This document shows, piece after piece, positions 5,874 to 6,432 of a stretch of DNA of 6,432 nucleotides (the first letter of the stretch is position 1; each line of letters begins with the position of its first letter). The notes below the pieces were generated by a model. It ran no database searches and had not been told where the DNA came from. It saw nothing but the letters and a program-made list of their open reading frames with translations. This stretch comes from an uncultured Alphaproteobacteria bacterium (GTDB lineage Bacteria > Pseudomonadota > Alphaproteobacteria > Puniceispirillales > UBA1172). Where the stretch lies: NCBI GenBank assembly GCA_913056245.1, contig CAJXME010000067.1:1-6432 (forward strand), read 5' to 3'. The position numbers were made by a program, and so were the translations under genes.

Positions 5874-6432
5874 AAATCACGTCAATCTCGATATGGCACC
5901 AGCCGCTCACCAGCCATGAAAAATACAACATGGCCGATGGCAAAACTTGCGATGTGGTGGAAAGCACGGTGCTGCGCATCGACACGGATCGCGGCATATC
6001 AGGCTGGGGTGAGGTTTGCCCCATCCCCCATTATTTGCCCGCCTATGCGCGCGGCGTGGCACCAGCGGTGGCTGAATTAGCGCCGGTTTTAATTGGCGGC
6101 AATCCGATCGGTGTTGAAGCCTTGATGCAAAAGGTTAACGCGTATTTGATCGGTCATCCTTATGTGAAATCGCCGCTGGATATCGCCATGTGGGATATCA
6201 CGGCGCAGGTGGCAGGTCTGCCGCTTCATGCCTTGATGGGCGGACAACGGCAGGCTGATTTGCCGCTTTATCATTCGATCACCTGCATCGCGCCCGATGA
6301 TATGGCGCGGATGGCGAAAGACGCTCAAGAACAAGGGATTGAGCAGTTTCAAGTCAAATTAGGCGCTGATGACGATTGGCAGGCGGTTGTCGAGCGGCTG
6401 ACGAACGTGCGTGAGGCGGTTGGCGAAGGGCC
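5870..6432 (+). CDS. mandelate racemase/muconate lactonizing family protein (third of three), 3' end outside the window
   Basis: An open frame starts at the ATG overlapping the previous stop and continues without a stop to the window edge, giving 187 residues, about half of a normal family member. The N-terminus MKITSISIW aligns with both upstream paralogues. The capping domain contains the cofactor-side motif GWGEVCPIPHY (45-55) and the signature YVKSPLDIAMWDI (98-110). The first barrel strands reach QFQVKLGADDDW (159-170), with Lys163 as the likely base and Gln161 in place of the first lysine of KxK. QVKLGA at this point resembles HpbD as I recall it. The magnesium ligands and the second lysine lie past the window end and cannot be judged. 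GGCGG at 5858-5862 is a weak ribosome binding site, so coupling to the preceding gene is likely. The missing 3' half reflects the window boundary, not a broken gene. Its substrate is unknown but is probably related to those of its two neighbours. Confidence 0.87.
   Translation, partial: MKITSISIWHQPLTSHEKYNMADGKTCDVVESTVLRIDTDRGISGWGEVCPIPHYLPAYARGVAPAVAELAPVLIGGNPIGVEALMQKVNAYLIGHPYVKSPLDIAMWDITAQVAGLPLHALMGGQRQADLPLYHSITCIAPDDMARMAKDAQEQGIEQFQVKLGADDDWQAVVERLTNVREAVGEG

Noticed and set aside
2550..5880. Searched gene junctions for terminators, internal promoters or small genes.
   Set aside because: Junctions are 4-base overlaps or a 4-base gap, and no hairpin followed by a T-run was found, so there is no room for such elements outside coding sequence.
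5870..6432. The third MR/MLE gene is half the normal length and could be a truncated pseudogene.
   Set aside because: The frame is intact up to the window edge, so the truncation is only due to where the window ends.

Overview
The window is a stretch of one dense, single-strand operon carrying four complete genes and a fifth that runs off the right edge. All genes lie on the + strand. Three of the four junctions are 4-base ATGA start/stop overlaps and the fourth has a 4-base gap, so the genes are very probably co-transcribed and translationally coupled. The coding DNA is fairly GC-rich, with many TTG/CTT leucine codons. Together with the protein families present, this suggests a moderately GC-rich alphaproteobacterium, possibly marine or rhizosphere-associated. 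That assignment is inference; there is no rRNA or other marker here.

Layout: bases 1-96 are an AT-rich (about 31% GC) leader with a possible extended -10 promoter and the ribosome binding site of the first gene. Bases 97-2565 encode a two-domain flavoprotein of the dimethylglycine/sarcosine dehydrogenase type: an FAD-dependent amine oxidase domain followed by a GcvT-like folate domain. Bases 2562-3644 encode a zinc-free medium-chain dehydrogenase/reductase. Bases 3641-4762, 4767-5873 and 5870 to the end encode three different members of the mandelate racemase / muconate lactonizing (MR/MLE) branch of the enolase superfamily. The three are divergent paralogues, not recent copies.

Working together (inference): the MR/MLE proteins all keep the second lysine of the KxK motif but lack the first. 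The two complete ones also have the lysine on the opposite face (K265). This pattern is the one I recall for 4-hydroxyproline betaine 2-epimerase (HpbD) and cis-3-hydroxy-L-proline dehydratase. The operon's flavoprotein would remove an N-methyl group and pass the one-carbon unit to tetrahydrofolate. The most economical reading is a catabolic operon for an N-methylated or hydroxylated cyclic amino acid (proline-betaine-like osmolytes or hydroxyprolines), with epimerase, dehydratase, N-demethylase and an NAD(P)H-linked reductase/dehydrogenase. The exact substrate cannot be fixed from sequence. No RNA genes, mobile elements, CRISPR arrays, terminators or pseudogenes were seen.
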